From Ramazzottius varieornatus (lineage: Eukaryota; Tardigrada; Eutardigrada; Parachela; Ramazzottiidae): a DNA stretch of 64,000 nucleotides. Positions 1-11,672 of the stretch are shown one piece after another. Location of the stretch: the NCBI GenBank assembly GCA_001949185.1, contig BDGG01000003.1:1033530-1097529 (forward strand), written 5' to 3'. How positions within the stretch are numbered: the stretch's first letter is position 1; every line of letters begins with the position of its first letter. A program made the position numbers and the translations under genes. Under the pieces are notes generated by a model. The model saw only the letters and a list, made by a program, of their open reading frames with translations, had not been told where the DNA came from and made no database searches.

Positions 1-237
1 AAAGACCAGACTTCCGACATCCAGACCCCACAGTTGACAGCTTAACTGGTTATTTCGGCTCTACGTATATACGACCAGAAAACTTCGAAGACATCAAGCC
101 AACCGTGTACGCATGTGGTATGTCTTCTCTACAGTATGACATTACACCATCACAAGCGACATCACTACCACTCACAAGCGCGCGCCGGCCAGTACTGTCT
201 GGTACTGTCGTTTCCTATTGAGTAATGAGAGACCACA

Positions 238-382
238 CTGTAAATATTCGCTGCATTCCGGAAGTGCGCACACGTGCGTGCTAATGCACTCCCGTGGGAA
301 GTTGCGGAACCCGTGAAACCGGACCGGGGCTGTACTTCACTTGTACGAGGACGTGTTGCGCGGATGCAGCGAATTTTTACAG
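238..382. mobile_element. Palindromic element, CTGTAAATATTCGCTGCAT ends
   Basis: CTGTAAATATTCGCTGCATTC at the left is matched by ATGCAGCGAATTTTTACAG at the right, enclosing about 145 bases. Related sequences with the core CGCGCAGTACGTACACGTACG lie at about 35645-35705, 37003-37105 and 38288-38425. The family may be a tiny MITE; other copies are less complete. Confidence 0.7.
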
Positions 383-925
383 TATTTTCTGGCTGGCAAT
401 GTTGAAATGAGGTCTGGGAAACGAGATTTCCTGGACCTTGGGAGACGCTAATTCAGCTCAGGGTTCTATCAAGGGGGAAGACGGTTGTAAGACGGATGTT
501 TGTTGAAGCAGTCATAACTGGCGCAGAAAGCACAGAAAACATTGGGACCGCTGCGTCAAGTCAGGTGAGCAGGTTGACCCTTTAGCGTGGCGCAGGTTAC
601 CATAGTGAAGTATACGAAAGTGAGATGGATTCCACTGCGGTGCGAAGTTAGAAGCATGAAGTTTGATCATGCTTCTATCGTAACTGCAGGGGGCAAGAAG
701 TGTTTCAACATCGGGATCTTTATGATCCTGTGTCTATCCTGTTCTCTGGATTGGCCACAACACCGCTATCTCTTTGGTTATAGTGACCGCTCCTTGGATC
801 CTACTGTGGTACCAGGTCGCGGCGCAGAAAGGAGCATGACACATGTAACTCTTTGTAACACGTGTATAAGAATTCCCGATCCGTCGATCCCGAAGTAGCA
901 CCAGCTGTTCGGGGCAGAGCACAAT

Positions 926-1054
926 TTACCACCATCCGGATCCTCCCATGTTTCCGTAATAGCTGCCACCGTTGTAGTATCTTCCGCGTCGCCCTCAACT
1001 GTACCTGTCATATCCATAGTTGCTGCCGTAGTAATCGCTTCTACAGTCGTCAAC
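926..1054 (-). pseudogene. Terminal exon of a Gly/Tyr-rich protein with an in-frame TGA
   Basis: After a plausible acceptor (TGTAAG before 1054) the minus strand reads VDDCRSDYYGSNYGYDRYS, then a TGA at 997-995. The same frame continues as GRRGRYYNGGSYYGNMGGSGWW to a TAA at 926. Composition does not change across the stop: Gly, Tyr, Arg and Asn repeats with a Trp-rich end, like secreted antimicrobial or cuticular peptides of invertebrates. I could not find the upstream exon; the DNA just upstream is a transposon (1134-1618). It may be a recently broken gene, a polymorphic stop, or a gene ending at the TGA. Function is not assigned. Confidence 0.4.
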
Positions 1055-1133
1055 CTTACACAGCAAGAGTGAAAGTTTTCTGCAGACTGATGCAACCAAC
1101 CAGCAGAAAGCCGGTCGATTAACACTCTGCGTA

Positions 1134-1618
1134 CTACCGTCCTCTTTGTGTATACAATCACTCGGTTTTACTCCCTTCCCAATTTTAGCTTTTGGTCTTT
1201 CGGGTCCGGGTCTTCCTGTTTGCATGTACTGTACCTCGGTCTTCTCACCAAAGTAACACTAGTGACCAGCGGTCAGCAAAACCCCAGCACGCTGGAAATG
1301 TTTTCTACGGTTTCGGGGGGTTTTGGTGGAATTTGGTCTTTCGTCTCTTCGCGCGAGACACGTGCACGGTATTCGCTTAGAAAAAAACTGGAGCACTGGG
1401 GACAGTCTTATCTACCGAAGCCGAGCCTGGGATAAATTTTGTAGTTATCAGTGCGGTCAGAAGAAAATCAAGACTACCAGTTCTCCCTTTTGAGATTTGG
1501 CGTTCATGGCCTGCCCATATCCGAATTATGAAATTTCGAAAACTGCCTATTGGTTGGCCCAGCCTCCGCAACACGGTACCAGCCGATAAAATTCCTGTAT
1601 ACACAAAGAGGACGGTAG
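1134..1618 (+). mobile_element. MITE with CTACCGTCCTCTTTGTGTATAC ends, TA-flanked, copy A (485 bp)
   Basis: Begins TA-CTACCGTCCTCTTTGTGTAT and ends with the exact inverse then TA (1619-1620). A second copy in reverse orientation is at 61510-61907. Similarity continues past the TA flanks for about 13 bases on the left (TTAACACTCTGCG) and 32 on the right (TTCTGCAAACATGAA...), so the true element may be larger and bounded by TTAA. The interior has no coding capacity. It lies directly upstream of the Gly/Tyr-rich exon at 926-1054. Confidence 0.82.
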
Positions 1619-1654
1619 TATTCTGCAAACATGAACACGATCGTGCTGAAAGTA

Positions 1655-2440
1655 GAGCTATTATTGGTTTGAACCATGTGGTTTGCTTTGGTTTAAGAGG
1701 TGGTTTGCATGCCGGACCGGTTAAATGAAAATGGTATCTCCCACAAACCACCAAAAGTGGTCTAAATTTTAAACCAGACCAATTAAACCAAACCACATAA
1801 ACCGTCGGTTTGAACCGGTTTGCGAACAACTTTCGATCCCCAGTACATAGTAAGTGGTGCCACAGTTTTCTTCACTTGACCAAACAACTAAAATAACCAC
1901 CGAGGACAAGAAACTGAGCCACAGTTGCTGGTTTCTCTACGAGCACACGCAAACAGGCAAAACTGGCGCGTGCCGGAATTGTAAAGACACCGTGGCAAGC
2001 ACGGCGGTAGCACAATCCTTTTTCCACCAGCAATGATGTCCAGCGCTGTCAGAATTGTGATTTCTGCCTGACGGAAGGCGTAGTTCTCAAGTCGCGCAGC
2101 TTATGACATAGTGCGCACCCAGTTAAAGCTGTGCATCACGAGTCATAGCTCATCAGAACGATGCGGCTGCGCACGGTGGCACTGGGTGGAAAAGGGATTG
2201 GCACAGCCAGATGGCCAATTTCGGCTCGAGTTCTGGCACGGAATCCGCAGGTTTCTTACGAAGTCTTCCCTTACCGCAAACCATATTAAACCACATAAAC
2301 CACTCGTTCATATGGTTTGGCGCGTGATCAAAACCGGTTTGAGTGGTTTGGTTTGAGATGCCATATGGTTTGAGGTGTTTCGGTTTGGATGTTAAACCAC
2401 GAACCACATAAACCATATAAACCACTTTCCAAGTGGTCTG
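1655..2440. repeat. AAACCA/TGGTTT-rich inverted-word region
   Basis: Two clusters (about 1655-1825 and 2275-2440) are packed with AAACCACATAAACC and its inverse GGTTTGAACCATGTGGTTT in both orientations. They are separated by about 450 bases with no gene. Pairing within and between clusters would be extensive; it may be one element interrupted by other DNA. Confidence 0.6.
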
Positions 2441-2871
2441 GTCTGGTTTTTAACAGCTCTAGCTGAAAGTGTTAAATACAATTGCCGGGCATTTAATATC
2501 ACTAATTGCTTCCTGTTTACTTTTGAAATAGTCAAAAAGTTTCTTACTTCCATTGCGCACGACATGTGTCCAGTTTTTTCCGCAGCGACCTTGGGATAGC
2601 TAGACACTCACGGTATGGGATTTTTTGTTGTTTACCAAACAAGTTTCCATGAACGACTGGGATCAATTAAAACAATCTTGGAACTTGCTTCTGTTGATAT
2701 TGTCTTCGGTAGCGTCGCATCATACCGTGTCTTTCAAGGAACACCACACAGGCGAAGCCCAAGCTTAAGTAAAACCGGTTCCATAGTACACTTGGTAGCC
2801 GAACCGAATCTTTTTCGACGGAAAAAAAGCGGAAAAAAGTACAGACAAACGATATGCCGAACACCCTGGGT

Positions 2872-3195
2872 TCACCACCCGTGTCTTCCGTGATGTCCAT
2901 GATGGTGATGCCGTCTGCGGTGGCGCCTCCACCATCCTCCGTGGTAATGTCGATGATGATGGCGGTGTGGATAATCGTGGTAGTCGTCCCAGTAGCTCCG
3001 CTTTTCCCGGTTCAACGCCACATCAGTCGCGTTGGTGGATGAAGCAAGTATTGCGAAAAGCAGAACGCCGAAACCCAGCAGGTAAAACAAACGCAAAGAA
3101 CCCTACAAGAGTACCACACGGTTGGTGTCAGAGAAAAGTAAATGTAATGCACAAAATCTTAGAGTTAACAATATGGACAGATAAGCACTCACCAT
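2872..3195 (-). CDS. Secreted His/Trp-rich peptide precursor (77 aa), start codon alone in exon 1
   Basis: Two exons, 3195-3193 and 3102-2872. Exon 1 supplies only the ATG, followed directly by GTGAGT. Exon 2 follows a TTGTAG acceptor after a 90-base intron, and frames join in phase 0. The product has a strong signal peptide (about residues 4-24, Leu/Phe/Ile-rich, ending near ASSTNA), then a propeptide-like NREKR. A dibasic KR site is followed by a roughly 40-residue mature peptide starting SYWDDYHDYPHRHHH. It is full of His, Arg and Trp and ends HGRHGW. Candidate roles are a metal-binding, antimicrobial or neuropeptide-like peptide. I do not recognise a named family. A furin/PC1-like convertase that could cut such a site is encoded at 24.7 kb. 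Confidence 0.7.
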
Positions 3196-3199
3196 GATG

Positions 3200-6100
3200 G
3201 CACAGCTCGCACGTGGATGAATACCGCATCAACTGCACACCAAAAAACGCGAAAAAGACGTAAGAGCTACGTTAGTCTACATCTCAGATACTTATCTTCT
3301 GAGGTCCGAAAGGAAAAATCTCAGCCCATCCGTGTCTAAAGTATTTAGGTTTCTTGGCCAAAAGACATAAAACATTTTATTACCGTGACTTATGTACGAG
3401 GTACCGTCAATATTTGAACAAAACAATTTTGTCTTCATGAAGGTGAGCATGCCGGCGCCAATCTACCAGCCTGAGTTGTTGGACTTCTGACATCAACGTT
3501 CGGATATGCTGTAGGTTTCCGCGCTTTTGATGCGCGGTTTCATCAGTAAACCTGCATGTAGTTCGAGAGCTCTCATTAACAAGCCTGAAACTATGTTACC
3601 TTTCCACACGATAGAATTCAGAATAATGGAGCTACCACGCGCATCGTTGGGAAGTTCTTTACCACATCTACACTGGGCGTTACCCGTGTGACAACTGGTA
3701 CTGTGTATGTACTAGCAGTTACTGTAGTTCTGTGATGTGCTGATCAGCTGGGACACTTTACGGACCCGGTCCTTATGTAACGACTAGCCGGATAATGGAG
3801 GAAATATATCGTCGATGTGCCTACCGATCAGCTGATCGATATAACACCACACATAAAGCCCAGAACCGTCCGCCTCGGGCGGATTTTGCGCACAAACCGA
3901 GTTCTTAAGGCTTCCCAGCTGACCAACGCTTTACGGTATAGAACGGTACAACGAAATCCTCCACGGACACAACTTAAGGGGAAGTTATAGAGTATTCCGG
4001 CCCTTCTGGAGAACAATTGAATACGAGAGATGGGGCAACGTTTTCCGTGTAAAGACCGTTTCGCATGTTAGAATAATGGTCATGATACAGTTTACTGATG
4101 CGCGCAACGCACAAAGACGCTGAGGTGCGCTGCTGCGGACCCACAGACACAATTTTGGTTTTGCAGCGTTCTATCTCAACTTATCCGTTTCGTCAAAAGC
4201 CACCCAGTATCAAAGTCATAGATAACAACCTCGCCAACAAAGTGTAAGTGTTTTCGAACGGCGACCTGCAATGTCATCGAGCAATTCAAAAAATGGCAGA
4301 GCAACTCACTTTCGAGACGGAACTGTCAAAAACCGCGGACGGTCCACAAAACAAACATTCTGTGGGCACAACTGTCTTCGCTCGACAACGCTTTCTTGAT
4401 GAATTTCTTTTATCATTCGTTCCGTTTTTGGTTAAACTTTAATCGTGATCGGGTCGACTGTTCAGAGTGACGCTTCGAAGTTGTTTACTCTAGGAGAAAG
4501 CGTGAGAGAGGCTTGAGCAGTCAACTTCCACCCTCTGTCTGCAGATGACTATTGCGCCGATTCTTCCTTTTTCTGCAGCGATAATTCGCTCTGTGCGTTA
4601 ACAACAGGCAGATAACGTTGAGTCTAAAACCGCAAGAAGTGACACTTTCCCTGTTTTTCTGAATTTTTTCTCCCCGCCTTGGCTCAACAGATTTTGAAGC
4701 CTGTCTTAACATTCGTTAGCAGCAGGTTAGGTCTCCATGATAGCAGTCACAAGATATCTCACCACGACCTCTGGAATTTTCGGTGCAAGCCGAAACCTGA
4801 GGAGCTAGCTTTCGACAGCTGATGCACTCATCGCCGCTCGGATCGCCTGATGAAGGTTGCGCCGATTTCGACAGGTATGATGTGCTTGTGAACTCTTTCG
4901 GCTAATTGAAAGGATCTGGGAACCCCGCTGTCTTCGTTGTAGAGGTTCTGAGTCTTTTGGTGTGTGTTTCAGGTGGCGGTTGGGGATCGAAAGTCGAAAT
5001 TGTGCGTTCCGTCAGCGATGTCGCTTTGGCATAATCAAACAATCAAGTGACTGGGTAAGAGTAATTTCGCTTGGGGATCGTAGTTTAGAACAAGCCAGGC
5101 AGCTGGCATCATCCTCGCTGCCTACCTTAACACCTGCTTTCTTCAGAACTCATAGTGGCGCGATGTCGCTGTTTTCTTTCTTGCACGACTGGATCGTCTC
5201 AACTTTGAGTAGTCCGGACATCGCCACCGACGTTTGTCCTACCTTTGAGCTGGTGTTTTCTTCAGAGATATCGCTTTGAATTGTTCGCTGTGTGTCCTGC
5301 GTCGAGTCTTGATTAATACGCTCCAACATTATAGTCAGGACTTCTGGAATCTCTTAGATCGTCCCGCTTTTGTGCACTTTCTGTCGTTATCTGCGGGCGT
5401 GAAGAGTAAAAGAACGAAGAACAATAAAAATCATCTTTTTGGGCTTTATTAGGGTTTTGGTCCAAGTGAAACACTTGAAAAATTCATAACTTTTTCCATG
5501 TCCCATAAACTTATATTTCCCAGCGGTAAACCAGTAACGTCATTTTCATGTCAGTTTTTGGGTTTCCTCTGGACTGTATCTGGACCAAAATTATTTCGAC
5601 GGAGTCATGCATAAGTGAAATTTCGGGGATTTCGGTTTTTGAATTTCATCGAGGCACGAACGCATCTCGCACCGCCGACAAAATCAGATCTATGTTTGAT
5701 GATGAAAAGACCTAAAATTTTTACTTTGGGAGATCGGGTTGATCGGTTTCGTTCCGGGGATGTTTCATTCAAAAGTTAACGTTACGAAAGACTGAAATCG
5801 AAAGTGGACGACAATGTATTGACCGATCATGTCACACCCGATCCTTCCCAAGCTATAGTGTAATTCTTACAGGACTAAGGTGTGCCTCCCTTAAGTCTCT
5901 AGTTAAATTGAATAAGACAAGGAGGGCGAAAAACCCCACTTACTTCGCGCACCCCGAAAATAACGCAGAGTTTTGTCTTTTGCCCTCTCCGAATAGCAAA
6001 CAAGAACGAGCTGAAAGGATACCGCATTGCTATCCGTGACAACACCGGCACTCTATAAAAGATTTCTAAGCAAGAAATGCTATGTTTTGCCAGAGGCGAA

Positions 6101-7435
6101 CCACGACAGAAAAGTTCGAACCGTGAGTGGCACCGAAAGAGAACCATGATTACATTTTGATGGCCACCTCCCACGCCTGACCGCTATAAATCTCTTTCGT
6201 CCAGCTACACGATAACATCATTCCGGTCCTCTTTGAAACAGGCATTATGTATGGAAACCTTCCCGTTGAAAACGAATTAATTCACGGACTGGAGTCACTA
6301 CTGTTGCATGTCTGCTCCGGAGGGCACTCTGAACAAAACACTTCCGCAGTACTGCAGAAATAGGAACTGAAATTTCTCATTCGGGCTTCTTATAGAAGGG
6401 TCCTTCTGCTAACCGATTTTCACCTGCTCAAGACATTAGACCTTCTCCAGCGAGATTTTCCCGGAACTGGGTTTGAAAAGTGGCGTTACGGAGATTATTA
6501 TCCCTCTTCTCCCAGGCTTTTGCAGCAATGGCACGAAATGTCTCCCAGAAAACTCTCGGGAGTTCCGCACTAGCATGTGTGTATAAGTTGATCAAAAAGA
6601 TTGCGGTATGGCGTTAGAAAAAAAATTTTGACTTCGGCAGAGGCCAAGGGACAAGTTATACAACGAGAAGGTTAGCGAACACCGTGACGATTGCAATGGC
6701 ACCCGAGTGTTGTCAGTACCCACCATGTTCAACTGCAGCGAAGCTCGGTGCGTGCAGCCACAGTCAAGTTGGCGTTGTTCCTGCCTGTGATACATGATGA
6801 GGTATCGGTACCGTGCAAAATGTTCATCCGAGTCTGATTGCACAGTGTGCGTATTATAAAACCGCTTGAATTCATCAGCATAAGTTCTGATCGATTTCGT
6901 CGTGATACGTAAACGGCACCACATTTATGGTTTGAAATTTGATTAGAAATCTGCTTGTATCTGCTTGTATCCTTTGCCACTACAGTTTTGTTTCTGTAAA
7001 TGCTGTGTCGGCATGAACCTGAGTCTGCTGTCCTTCGAGTTTTGTCAAGATCCGCGAGGAGCCACTGAACTACAGACCTGTAACTGCTGATACAAACGAA
7101 AAAGATGTTAAAGATACGTTTTCAGCGCAGTGACGAGCGGCACGCTCTTCTGTATTGGGAATATTAAGACATGCGCCTCCTGCCTGGACCTAGTTAGCCT
7201 TTCACAGATGACGCACAATCGTATGTCCTTTATGACATCGTTACAGATAGTTTATCAAAGTTATCTCCGGCGCATGGCTGTCACTGTGCAGTTGCCCATA
7301 CTGTTTATAATTAAAGACTCAAGCGAAAAGATTATTGTCGTATCCAAGCACGCGTCTTTCAGTCACTTTCCGGTTGTCCAAACGGTGTGAGGCGTTGGGC
7401 GTTCACAAAACCTTTATCTCCCACCTTTTGAAACC
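3200..7435. other. Intergenic region, repeat fragments, no supported gene
   Basis: About 4.2 kb without a convincing gene. Bases 4085-4560 match 35700-36660 in inverse orientation (for example ATGGCAGAGCAACTCACTTT versus its complement, and CTTCCACCCTCTGTCTGCAG versus CTGCAGGCAGAGGGTGGAAG). This marks a dispersed repeat. A 105-codon open frame at 4962-5279 has no family match or neighbouring exon. Confidence 0.5.
4085..4560 (+). repeat. Dispersed repeat R3, copy 1
   Basis: Contains CGGCGACCTGCAATGTCATCG, AACTGTCAAAAACCGCGGACGG and TGACTATTGCGCC. Its first part matches 36660-36350 and its last 115 bases match 35820-35715, both inverted. A segment present in the 36 kb copy is missing here. The shared frame reads MAEQLT-ETxLSKTADG in both copies, which could be an old coding remnant. 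Confidence 0.65.
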
Positions 7436-10400
7436 ATGGCAGATCACATTCGTCGGAGTTTCGGTAACAGGAAATCCAAAACCGACAATCGACTGACCAT
7501 TAGCCCAACTGACCTGAACGCACAGACGCGGAGCGTTTCGGAGTACGATCTGCCGTCGGTAACTTACTGGAAACCTGAAGACGACTTCGCTGCTCCCTAT
7601 TACCTCAACTCGGCACTCCCGGTCTCCACTCCTGAGTTACGCATCCAGGTCGAGACACCTCCAAATTCTCCGCCCTTGCGGGATTCCTCTCTGGGTCAAG
7701 TGGACCAAAGTCCTCTGACCAGTGACGCCACCTCCGAGTTTGAATACAGTAATAACTTTGTGCAGCGCGGCAGCGTCTTTCAGCCCTTTCACAAAGTTGT
7801 CCTTTGGTAAGGTCAATTGTACATACAGTACAGCACAGTACACCCGCCTCGCCTAACCATTGGCATGGACGAGAGTGTTAATTTTGGCAGCCTGCCGAAA
7901 GCGGCAGTGCACATTAAATCAAGCTAAAGCTGGCCACTGCCGCTTTCGACCGGCTGTCAATAGTTTTATCCATATCAAATTAAGGAATGGCGCGTGTACT
8001 ATTAATAGTATCTGATGCTGTTGTTAGACCTCTTGTTACTTAGTTGGGACAAACTCAACGCTTTCGTGCTGTCGCCAGAGGAGCGTCTCCCATTCGTAAA
8101 AAAATCCAAGCTTCACCCGACCTACATTGCTCAGCCTCTCCGGAATGTTAGCGGTGTTGCCTATGCTGGAAATACGGTGGCTGTAATCGGACCAAGTAAG
8201 AGCATCTGGGTTTCGGCGGCCCAATTTTCATACAAGCGTATGCCAGTCAAACTGTTCAGAAACGAGTTTGAAGTTCTGGGACCCTAAGGACACGATGCTG
8301 AAGTCCATTTGGCGATCTGACCACTGGTCAAACGTCCACGTAAGAATGATCCAGAGGGATTCGAAACTTTGACCGAAAAAGCGTTGACGTCATAAGGACG
8401 TCACATATCATAAAATTGCACATACCATCGTTTCGACATCCAACCCCCAGGCTTGAGTGTTTGAGCCATTAATCACCCCTGAAATTTTCTGGAGTAGGTT
8501 CCCAAAAGGGCGAACAGTGTTTTGGAACTTTGAGCCACGACGAGGCACGGTAAACTCACCACGAGACGCCCTTCGTTATCCTCCACAACTTGACGGCAAA
8601 AAAGGATCGTTCGGAGTAGAAAAAGTTTGTGTGCAAATTGGGCCGCCAATACCCATTTCATGAAGTAACGTACGACTTTTCCAGCGGTATGCTGTATCCT
8701 AACAGTTCTCCTCCGTAGCTGGAGCGGGAAAGACAGCTCTGCTGAACGTCCTTTCCGGACAATACTCCAAAAAGAATCTAAAAGTTGACGGTCAGATTTG
8801 CGTGAACAACGAAACCGCGTCACTATCAGCCTTACGAGCATTTGTGTACGTCCCCTCAGAAACCGTCTTCAGCACCTGTTTAACCGTTAAAGAACACCTC
8901 ACATTCCACGCTTATCTCCGCAACGAGCAGTGCTACTTCACTACCGAGAAAGACACCCTGGTTCTCGATATGATCAAAGCCGTCAACCTAACGTCGATTT
9001 CCGACCACCGTCTTGACCATGATATATCGACACTCCAGCTTCGCCAAGTCTGCATTGCTACAGCATGTCTTACGAATCCCGCAGCTATTTTCCTGGACGA
9101 GCCGCTGGCCAACCTCGATGCGGAAGAAGCCGAGCATGTCGGTCGACTTCTCAAAGCCATGGCGATTCAAGGCAAGATCGTCATGTGCAGCCTAACTCGT
9201 CCCACGTCCGAGGTCTTCGGTCTCTTCGACCACGTTGCGTTGATGCACAAATCCCGAATGGCTTTCTACGGGAGCATGGATGAGGTGGGACGTTTCTTCG
9301 CTTCTGTACTCCATATCTGGTCGACAGCTTACAACCCAGCTGATCATTACGTCCGAGCGGTTTCGACCGACGCCGACAAAGCGGACCGCATCTGTGAGCA
9401 GTACCTCATGTCGGATGTGTACGATACAATTCGGCGGAAGTTGGAGAACACGGCTCGGCTAGCCAGGGTGCATAACAAAGCGAAAAAGATGGGAGTGACG
9501 TCGAAGACGAAAACGGACTGGGTGTACCAACTGAAGACCTTGTTGGGAAGGAGGACGAAGGGATTACGGAGAAGTACCGTGGAGATCAAAGCGCCGTTCG
9601 CCTTGTACGCGTTTTTGGGAATCGTATTGGGAATGACATTTCTACCGCAAGACTACAGCGACATGGCCGGCGTAGAAAATATTAACGGTGCCATCTTTCT
9701 TCTTGCGTTCTTTCTGGTAAGCGCTCACAGTTTGCCACCTCTCGTTGCAGGCGAGTTCTTCATCGGTATCGTTTGTCCCCACCTGGTAGTTGGATTGTTT
9801 TTTCTGTTGTAGTCCTGGTTGCCCTTGTGTTCGATCAAGCCAGTCTTCTTCCCCCAACTGACTCTCCTTCAAATAGAGACTCGCTTCAAGCCGATATACC
9901 GCTTTTCCGCATTCTATCTCAGTCACATCCTCCTCGCAGTTCCCCTGCAAGCGATCCTCGCCGTCACGCTGATGACTGTTTCCTACTGGCTGGTCGGTCT
10001 GGCTCCTTCGGCGGTAAGCTTTCTGGCAGCATGTGGGATAGGAGTGTTGATCGCCAACGCTGGCCAGGCTTTTGCATTCCTGCTGGCTAGCTGTGTCTTC
10101 CAACAGCCGAAGTGGCGCATTCCTGTTATCTTCCTCCTGGGTGTTCCATCCACATTGTTAGCTGGGTACCTGCCACGTCTTCGAACAATGCCTGAATGGC
10201 TACGACCATTTTCTGTAAGCCTCACTGGAAGCATCATCTGCTGACTTTCGGTGTTCTTACTCTTTTGATATTTCAGTACCTTTCGTGGCTCCGATACGGA
10301 TTTCAAGCCTTGATGCGTAACCAGTGGAACATCGTTTCAATTAATGAGTTTGTGGCGTTGCGACATGCCTGTGATGAGGACAGCGAGGATTGTGAAGAAC

Positions 10401-10591
10401 TTTTGGGTACAAGACGCTTCAACGCGACGTGGAACGAGGAAGTAAGGTTTGTCTTGAAAGATTACGGTCTCTCAATGGACCTCAGCGAACAGCAAGACGA
10501 CGTTGCCTTCAACTCAGCAATGCTGGTGTGTTTCATACTGCTCTTTCATTTTCTGGCCGTTGTTGCTCTATGGCGTAAACCTTCTCGCTGA
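7436..10591 (+). CDS. ABCG (White-like) half-transporter, 745 aa
   Basis: Five exons: 7436-7806, 8044-8195, 8719-9716, 9813-10214, 10277-10591; all phases agree. The order is ABC domain then membrane domain, as in ABCG half-transporters, which dimerise to move lipids, pigments or sterols. The Walker A loop reads GPTGAGKT and is split by intron 2. Walker B and D-loop read AIFLDEPLANLD. The membrane part includes IKAPFALYAFLGIVLGMTF, SAFYLSHILLAVPLQAILAV and a last helix near the C terminus; the large extracellular loop before it carries CDEDSEDCEE and an NATW glycosylation site. Odd points: the signature region reads ISTLQLRQ instead of LSGGE/Q, and the H-loop His (IHQP in relatives) is Thr in SLTRPT. 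ATP hydrolysis may be weak or need a partner site. The N-terminal 125 residues are an unconserved cytoplasmic extension. Confidence 0.88.
8200..8330 (+). repeat. Dispersed repeat in ABCG intron 2 (copy also near 41.3 kb)
   Basis: The segment beginning CATCTGGGTTTCGGCGGCCC, just inside the donor of ABCG intron 2, resembles 41280-41450 (CATCTGGGTATCGGCGGCCC). Shared tracts continue (GTTCAGRAACGAGT, then GGGACC, then CACGATGCTG). I did not find clear termini, so the element class is unknown. The rest of this 523-base intron (8331-8718) shows nothing recognisable. Confidence 0.55.
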
Positions 10592-11672
10592 CTCAACGGA
10601 TCGGGTCAACACGAGTCCTAGCTTGAGTTTTTCGAGGCTCGATCCTGCGGCTACAGAGCAGGTTTCATTGTTGGAACTTGTCGGTGACGGCAGCGTGATG
10701 TAAAATGTCAGTTCCGGATCCTGCCATTATAACTTATCTCGACTAATTGCAACATTTGCTTGTTGATCGATCTGCACTAGTGGTTAGTTCCAGCTGGCAA
10801 ACTTCTCAATCTCAGTCCCACGCCAGATTTGGCTGCCATCGCTCCCCGTTTAACCGTTTTATGAGATGACTACGCCATGCCTTTCACCACGCGATAAAAG
10901 TTTCCCTGTAAATTAGCCGTAAACCAGCACATCAGATTTTTGTTACCGGGCGCACCAGTTTCGACCGCAGACCTTTTGTCAAAAACAGAAGAACTACTGT
11001 TTTCGGTAGGTAAGATCATTATGGAGAGATCAACCTTAACGATGCCTGCAATACGCGCTGTTCACGTTCGATCTTGCTTCAAGTTTTTGACACCTCATCG
11101 AACGTTTGATATTACGAAAAGCATCCACCGGCCCTGAATATATTAAAGTATTAAAACGAGTACTCCCAAGAGCTGCCGTTTCTCTCAAATTTGTACTGCG
11201 TTGATCATATCATCAGTGCGGATGGGTAGTACGATACACATCCGCCACATTCTTTTGGCAAGCATGATACCATGTATCATGTCTCCATCATCACTGTAAG
11301 CTTTTTATAGTGTGCGAACTCGTTATTGCATGGTTTCCTGCTTGACGCTTCTTGTTCTTCCGAAGATGAGCCGTCGGCTCTCCCAGTTGAGGTTTCCGAC
11401 ATGAGTCACCCAGTTTTGCTAGTAATTATACAACCACTTCCGACTGTGAAACCGACGTCAAGGCAAAGGCCGGCTGGAGTAAATATAATGGCTTACTTAA
11501 CACGCTGCTGAGTAATTAGTTCAACATCGGTTTCTTCCTACACGCTCCCTTTCTTTCAAACATGCGACTTGTGTTTGCCGCAGCAAAATCTTACCTCTTG
11601 TATCCTATTCTGACACTGATATCCAACAACTCTATATCTACATCTTTTGTTTATCAATAGTGCCTTTGTAAC
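10592..11672. other. Intergenic region between ABCG and K2P genes
   Basis: About 1.1 kb; I see no gene, RNA or clear repeat here. A short imperfect palindrome (GCATGATACCATGTATCATGT) lies near 11263-11283. Confidence 0.5.

Noticed and set aside
2872-3096. Start of the His-rich peptide at the TTG at 3096
   Set aside because: An ATG immediately before a consensus donor at 3193 splices in phase to this exon, which is a far more normal eukaryotic start.
9751-9794. Extra micro-exon in the ABCG gene after GTTGCAG at 9750
   Set aside because: Skipping it gives a single intron (9717-9812) with a better pyrimidine tract and a loop length that matches ABCG relatives.
9642-10103. 153-codon minus-strand open frame
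   Set aside because: Antisense to the membrane domain of the ABCG gene, low-complexity and without splice or domain support.
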